Below the pieces are notes generated by a model that saw only the letters and a list, made by a program, of their open reading frames with translations, made no database searches and had not been told where the DNA came from. Below, piece after piece: positions 59,309 to 64,000 of a stretch of DNA of 64,000 nt. The DNA comes from Bacillus tuaregi (lineage in GTDB: Bacteria; Bacillota; Bacilli; Bacillales; Cytobacillaceae): positions 3,211,102 to 3,275,101 of the forward strand of contig NZ_LT629731.1 in NCBI RefSeq assembly GCF_900104575.1, written 5' to 3'. A program made the translations under genes and the position numbers. The first letter of the stretch is position 1; each line of letters starts with the position of its first letter.

Positions 59309-60329
59309 ATACCGGGTCTTTTAATTTGAGTAAAAATAATTCTATCAGCATTTCTTTATTCATTTTACCCGTTTTCATCTGATAATCTGCCTCTGCTAAT
59401 TGTTTCATAATTCGAAGCAATTCTTTCTCAGCAAACTTTTGGGCTTGTCCTGCAGCCAGCTTCACACGAAATGGATGGACTTTCAAATGAGTAGCTATTT
59501 GCTTTTGTCCATAGCCTCGCTTGGCCAGCTCCTTGACCTGATAAATCAGGCGGAACTGATTGGTAATAACGGCCAATATTTTAATTGGTTCTTCATTGAG
59601 TTTTAAAAGGTCATAATAAATGCGTAAGGCATCTTCAATGTTTCGCGAGACAATCTTATCAACTAATGTAAAAATATTCTGCTCTAATGAACGTGAAACA
59701 AGAAGGTCAACCGTTTTTGCATCAATGGTTAACCCTTTCCCAATATACAAGGCAATCTTGTCTATTTCACTTGTAAGCATAAATAAATTTGTCCCCACAA
59801 GAGTTAGCATTAGCTCTGCTGCCTCAGGCTCAATGGTAACTCCATTATATTCAGCTCTGGAGCGAATCCATTTTTTCAACTCAGCCTCGGATAGTTTATT
59901 GGCTTCAAACGTAATCGCATTTTTCTTTAACTCTTTTGTCAGCTTTTTTCGGTCATCCAATTTTTCATAAGGCGCCACAAAAACAACAATTGAATACGGT
60001 GCAGGCTCTTTTATATAAGCCTCAAGCCTTGCCAAATTATGTTCAACCTTTTCCTTTGTTTTCTCGGAAGTTAGAAAATGCGGATTATGTAAAAAAAGCA
60101 GCTTTCTTTCCCCCATAAAGGGAAATGTTTCAGCATCCTCTAGCGCTAATTCTATCGGCGTTTCCCCAAGGTCGTAGCTGGATAAATTAAACTCAGTCTC
60201 TTCCTCATGAAGCACTTGATTAATAAGGAGCTGTTTTGTTTCGTTAATGAGAAACGACTCTTTTCCAGCTAATAAATAAACAAGTCCAAAATCTTTCCTT
60301 TTTATCGACTTCCACAATTCAAAAATCAT
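59307..60329 (-). CDS. holA: DNA polymerase III delta subunit
   Basis: A 340-residue delta subunit (YqeN) of the clamp loader: AAA+-like fold beginning MIFELWKSIKRKDFGLVYLL and a helical C-terminal collar domain. It opens the beta clamp. GGAGCGAGGAAT precedes this ATG. Confidence 0.94.
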   Translation of the reverse strand: MIFELWKSIKRKDFGLVYLLAGKESFLINETKQLLINQVLHEEETEFNLSSYDLGETPIELALEDAETFPFMGERKLLFLHNPHFLTSEKTKEKVEHNLARLEAYIKEPAPYSIVVFVAPYEKLDDRKKLTKELKKNAITFEANKLSEAELKKWIRSRAEYNGVTIEPEAAELMLTLVGTNLFMLTSEIDKIALYIGKGLTIDAKTVDLLVSRSLEQNIFTLVDKIVSRNIEDALRIYYDLLKLNEEPIKILAVITNQFRLIYQVKELAKRGYGQKQIATHLKVHPFRVKLAAGQAQKFAEKELLRIMKQLAEADYQMKTGKMNKEMLIELFLLKLKDPV

Positions 60330-60636
60330 ATTCCTCGCTCCGATCAATTTCCAACTATCATCTACCTATATCGTAAAGAAGCAAAGGAGATTTGACAAGT
60401 AATCCAAAGGAATTGGTACTACCTAAAAGCACCAATTCCTAATCTATATTGAACGCCAGCCCTTAAGTCCTAGGAAACATAAAGGCTTGACGGTATCACG
60501 ATACTTTTATTTTGACCTGCAGAATTTCATATATTAGTGACAACTGTTGTCAGTTAAGGAAGTGTATTGATTGAGGTGTAGATTTTTTCTTTCCAATCGC
60601 TTATACTATTATCAGAATATTAGGGGGGGGAAAATT

Positions 60637-60771
60637 GTGAACGAATTTGAACAAAATGTCCAAAGTAAACGTAATGATGCAATCGATTCAGGGGTAGGCT
60701 TTATTGTTTCATTCGGATTTTTCGCAACATTATTTATTATCGCAACTGTTATTCAATTCATTGGATCCTAA
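60637..60771 (+). CDS. yqzM: YqzM small membrane protein
   Basis: A 44-residue protein (NEFEQNVQSKRNDAIDSGVG, then one membrane helix SFGFFATLFIIATVIQFIG). It starts at GTG after GGGGGGGGAAAATT. Same size and place as B. subtilis YqzM. Function unknown. The roughly 300 bases between the holA start and this gene otherwise show nothing I can name. Confidence 0.88.
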   Translation: MNEFEQNVQSKRNDAIDSGVGFIVSFGFFATLFIIATVIQFIGS

Positions 60772-60791
60772 TATTACATAGCTTCCAATCA

Positions 60792-60818
60792 AGAGACTAC
60801 ATGTAGTAGTCTCTTTTC
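60792..60818 (+). terminator. yqzM terminator
   Basis: AGAGACTAC / GTAGTCTCT stem with a 5-base loop, then TTTCTTTT. Confidence 0.8.
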
Positions 60819-60836
60819 TTTTGTTATATCCATATC

Positions 60837-63152
60837 TTATGGGTTATGAACAGAAAAGGTGCCTGCCTCTTTTTTGAATGTGTAAGTAATTGCCCCATTT
60901 ACATCTGTTCTAAATACTCTTATTTTCCTTTTTTCTAACCGCTCCATGACATCAGGATGTGGATGACGGAAGTTGTTCTTCTTCCCAACAGAAATAACAG
61001 CCACTCTTGGTGATAATTGATTAATAAAAGCCTCCGTTGTGGATGTTTTACTGCCATGATGCCCAATTTTTAAAACATCAACAGAAAGGCGTGGATACTT
61101 CTTAATAAGTCTTGCTTCACCTTCCTTTTCTAAATCTCCGGTAAACAGCCAAGAAACACCTCCAAGTACGGTATATAGGACAACCGATCCATTATTCCCT
61201 GATTCATTACTCTTTTCCTGCGGTGACAATATATAAAACTGATTTTCATCCACCTGCCAGCTGTCCCCATCATGTGCATAATGTATCGCTGTTTTCTTTT
61301 TTCTTGCCATTTGAATAAGCTCAAGCTCCATTACACTTTTTTCTTGTATATCAGGGAGCACCATTTCACGGATTCTTAATTCCTTTAGGACTGCTTTCGC
61401 ACCACCTGCGTGATCTGTATCTCCATGTGACAAGATTAGTTTATCAATGGTAGTGACTCCTTTACTCTTTAAAAAAGGTACTACCGTATCCTCCCCTGTC
61501 TCATAACCATCCCTTTCCTGCCACGGCTCTCTTTCAAACGGAATATTCCCTCCGGTATCAATAAGATAATGTCCTTTTCCATAAGGAAGTCTAATATAAA
61601 TACAATCTCCCTGACCAACATCTAAAAAGGTAACCTCTCCTATTGATGAAGCTGCCATCACCGTGTATTGACATAAAAAAAGGAAGAAGGGCAGTAAAAA
61701 AATAATGAATTTCTGTACTCCCTTCCCACCCTTTTCCCATAAAATTAGAAAAATAACAACGCCCCAGCAATAAAGGAAAAGGAATGCTTGATTTGGCCTT
61801 CCTAATACAACTGTATTGAGGGGCAATAAAGAAATCTTTTCTGCTACTGTGTTAGTTAAAAGGATTATGCCATTTAACGGAATGAGAATAGGATTAACGA
61901 TACTACCCAAACATAAATGAAGCACAAACCCAAACAATACATATGGCAGGATAATCAGATTAAAAAGTGGAATGTAAAGAAGATTTACGAACAAAGTGAT
62001 AATGGAGAATTCGAAGAAGAAATACAGTAATAATGGCGCCGAAATAAGCATCGACAGAAATGAAGTAGATAGTAAAAGCGTAACAGGATGGCTATGTCTT
62101 TTTAGTAAATGAATACTTGAAATCAGTAATGTGAAGGTAACAAGATATGATAGCTGAAAACCAATATGATAAATCGATAATGGAGATATGAGGAGATACA
62201 GAAGAAATGTAAGACTGATTACATCTAATGATTGTAGCTGATGACCCTTCCCCCAACGTTTTCCAATCAGTAGCAGCATGGTCATGAGGACCGCACGATT
62301 TATCGAAGGAGAAGCACCCGTTAGAATACAATAAATAGGTAAACACAGGATTAAGATAACAATACTTTTTTCTCGGGTGATTCCAATGCGAAGCAAGCAA
62401 AAGTTGACAATGGCTACAATGATAGCAATGTGGAGGCCTGAAATGGCTAGTAAATGGACAAGACCAAGGTCTCGATAATGATCCATTGTGTCCGAGGAAA
62501 GTAAATCACTTGTACCAAAGAGGAGAGCAGCAGCCAATGGAATGGTTTCTGCTGGAAAATAGGCTTGTAAATAATGAATTCCAGCTTGCCGAAGCTTCCT
62601 TAAGCTTGTTAACAGGGTAGGATCCTGCTTGCAGGCGGTGACATTGATTTGGTCCGGCTCCAGAATCCAATGGATTCGATTATGCTTTAAATAGACTTTA
62701 TAATCGAAGGCATTCTTATTTGTTGCAGTGGAAGGTTCTTTAAGGTTTCCTTTCACAGTACAGATTGTACCTGGCGCTAATTGTTCTAATAATCGTTTTT
62801 CATCTTCTGTCCGAATCCGATATTTCAGCAAGAGATTTTCTGATCTTCTGCGGTCAGCTACCTTCATTGTCAAACGATCTCCGTCTATATCGACCAGTTC
62901 ATTAATAAAGAGCTCAAAGCTCTCTTCATTTCCAGTTAAATTTGTTTTGTTATGGGCAAGCTCTATTTCAGCTCGAATGAAAAAAACAGCAAACAAACAA
63001 ATCCCTGCCAACACTTGAACAAAACGATATTTTTTGACCTTAATAAGAAATATTAAATAGAAGCAAAAAAGAACTAAAAATATAGGGATGCTTTGAAATG
63101 AAGCCATAATCCCTAAAAAACCAATGATAGCAAAAAAGATAGTCTGATTCAT
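60837..63152 (-). CDS. comEC: DNA uptake channel ComEC
   Basis: A 771-residue competence protein: N-terminal membrane and OB-like region, ten-odd membrane helices including LGLVHLLAISGLHIAI (ComEC motif, near 228) and a C-terminal metallo-beta-lactamase-like nuclease domain with ILSHGDTDHAGG (near 568). It moves single-stranded DNA into the cell. The length (B. subtilis about 776) shows it is intact. It is separated from comEB by repeat copy B. Confidence 0.96.
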   Translation of the reverse strand: MNQTIFFAIIGFLGIMASFQSIPIFLVLFCFYLIFLIKVKKYRFVQVLAGICLFAVFFIRAEIELAHNKTNLTGNEESFELFINELVDIDGDRLTMKVADRRRSENLLLKYRIRTEDEKRLLEQLAPGTICTVKGNLKEPSTATNKNAFDYKVYLKHNRIHWILEPDQINVTACKQDPTLLTSLRKLRQAGIHYLQAYFPAETIPLAAALLFGTSDLLSSDTMDHYRDLGLVHLLAISGLHIAIIVAIVNFCLLRIGITREKSIVILILCLPIYCILTGASPSINRAVLMTMLLLIGKRWGKGHQLQSLDVISLTFLLYLLISPLSIYHIGFQLSYLVTFTLLISSIHLLKRHSHPVTLLLSTSFLSMLISAPLLLYFFFEFSIITLFVNLLYIPLFNLIILPYVLFGFVLHLCLGSIVNPILIPLNGIILLTNTVAEKISLLPLNTVVLGRPNQAFLFLYCWGVVIFLILWEKGGKGVQKFIIFLLPFFLFLCQYTVMAASSIGEVTFLDVGQGDCIYIRLPYGKGHYLIDTGGNIPFEREPWQERDGYETGEDTVVPFLKSKGVTTIDKLILSHGDTDHAGGAKAVLKELRIREMVLPDIQEKSVMELELIQMARKKKTAIHYAHDGDSWQVDENQFYILSPQEKSNESGNNGSVVLYTVLGGVSWLFTGDLEKEGEARLIKKYPRLSVDVLKIGHHGSKTSTTEAFINQLSPRVAVISVGKKNNFRHPHPDVMERLEKRKIRVFRTDVNGAITYTFKKEAGTFSVHNP

Positions 63153-63235
63153 ATGTTAGGTCTCCTCAAGCATACGGAGCTTGTTTCATATTGATTCTGT
63201 ACATGACAGTCATTCAGGAACAAGGCTCCGTATAA

Positions 63236-63425
63236 GCAAATTCGCCCGTCAAATTTGCGTCCGGATTTTTATCGAGTTCGCTCGATAAGCTACCTTAAAA
63301 AAATCGCATGACTCGCCGGAGGCTTAACTTCATTCAGCCAGGGTTTGAACCCCCACTGAATCGAAGTACCATTTGCCTTCATCCCCCACTTGTAGAAGTG
63401 GAGGATGAAGGCTGAATGAAGTTAA
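63236..63425. repeat. Structured dispersed repeat, copy B
   Basis: About 190 bp, matching copy A throughout, with conserved inverted repeats. In this copy the inner arm reads CTTCATCC-CACTT / AAGTGG-GGATGAAG around GTAG and is better paired than in copy A. It fills most of the 282 bases between comEB and comEC. Confidence 0.9.
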
Positions 63426-63434
63426 ATCGTACAG

Positions 63435-63863
63435 CTACGATTCTTTTTTAGGAAGGTGAACCACTTCAATATCCTTTAAAAAGATGTCATTCCACTTGTT
63501 CGGATAGGCATCCCGATAAACAATTCTAGCTATTCCTGATTGTGCGAGTGTCTTTGCACACTTTTCACATGGTTCATGTGTAACATAGGCAGTTGCACCT
63601 TTTAACAGCCCTCTATCAGCATGCAGAACTGCATTCTCTTCAGCGTGGAGTGTACGAATACATCTTCCTTGCTCATTAATTAAACAGCCGACATCCTCAC
63701 AATGGTCATGACCATGAATGGAACCATTGTAGCCAGTTGAGGCAATATGCTTGTCCTTTACAATCACACAGCCGACATGAAGCCTAGGACATGTAGAGCG
63801 TGTCCCAACCTCTTCTGCAATATCAAGAAAATAGTTATCCCAGCTTTTTCTTCTCATTGTCAT
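63435..63863 (-). CDS. comEB: dCMP deaminase-like ComEB
   Basis: A 142-residue zinc deaminase: LHAEENAVLHA (HAE) near 70 and EPCEKCAKTL (PCxxC) near 99. It converts dCMP to dUMP; within the comE operon its competence role is dispensable in B. subtilis. A tract GCVIVKDKHIASTGYNG is typical. It stays intact while the salvage genes cdd and deoC are lost. Confidence 0.95.
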   Translation of the reverse strand: MTMRRKSWDNYFLDIAEEVGTRSTCPRLHVGCVIVKDKHIASTGYNGSIHGHDHCEDVGCLINEQGRCIRTLHAEENAVLHADRGLLKGATAYVTHEPCEKCAKTLAQSGIARIVYRDAYPNKWNDIFLKDIEVVHLPKKES

Positions 63864-63959
63864 GATTGTTTTTCTCCTTTTACTAATGACTCTGATTACA
63901 GCCTTGCTAATAAACGAATTCGTTCATAATTGTATCATGACTGATAGACATAGACTATC

Positions 63960-64000
63960 CTAGTAAACAGAAATATGCTCCTTCAATTTTTCAAATGTTT
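63960..64000 (-). CDS. comEA: ComEA C-terminal end (partial)
   Basis: The last 12 codons read TFEKLKEHISVY-stop, the expected end of the helix-hairpin-helix DNA receptor ComEA, directly upstream of comEB. The rest lies beyond the window. Confidence 0.75.
   Translation of the reverse strand, partial: TFEKLKEHISVY

Overview
This is a low-GC Bacillaceae chromosome segment. The evidence is the near-complete yqfZ-ispG to comEA gene order of Bacillus subtilis, the strong GGAGG-type ribosome binding sites, the sporulation genes (spoIIP, gpr, yqfC, yqfD), a CIRCE-controlled hrcA-grpE-dnaK-dnaJ operon and a glycine T-box. Genes lost or added relative to B. subtilis suggest a related genus (Neobacillus/Mesobacillus/Cytobacillus type; inference only).

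Positions 1-10.8 kb are accessory. They hold a partial chromate transporter and a putative metabolic island. The island has a heme-oxygenase-like diiron oxidase (HDO) with all six CADD-type metal ligands, a creatininase-family hydrolase, a plant-type [2Fe-2S] ferredoxin, an aldehyde dehydrogenase, a GlcG/HbpS-like protein, an unrecognised 111-residue protein, a possible 28-residue peptide, two unrelated permeases, a P5C-reductase-like Rossmann protein and an FCD-type GntR regulator. Seven GTATAC-centred palindromes (best form TTGGTATACCAA) lie upstream of five of these genes or gene pairs and inside no gene of the island, so the island is probably one regulon. Its substrate is unknown. This is my best candidate for an undescribed system.

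Positions 10.9-24 kb carry housekeeping genes: isoprenoid synthesis (ispG, ispH), zinc uptake and Zur, nfo, cshB, yqfO, trmK and cccA. An acyl-CoA dehydrogenase, a membrane protein and one copy of a dispersed structured repeat lie between cccA and sigA. Positions 24-36 kb carry sigA, dnaG, ppsR, ccpN, glyQS with its T-box, recO, yqzL, era, dgkA and ybeY. Positions 36-44.5 kb carry pgpH, phoH, the sporulation pair yqfC-yqfD, the floA operon with a textbook SigW promoter, yqeY and rpsU. Positions 44.5-64 kb carry mtaB, rsmE, prmA, the heat-shock operon, hemW, lepA, yqxA, spoIIP, gpr, rpsT, holA, yqzM and the comE genes.

Three genes expected from synteny are decayed stubs that I could recognise by translating intergenic DNA: yqxD upstream of dnaG, cdd between dgkA and era, and deoC between rpsU and mtaB. 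Two of them (cdd, deoC) belong to pyrimidine deoxynucleoside salvage. ccpN lacks any usual start codon at its expected N-terminus. A roughly 185-bp hairpin-rich repeat is present in two full copies and one fragment, and one copy splits comEB from comEC. Many listed starts were moved to the start codon with the best-spaced ribosome binding site.
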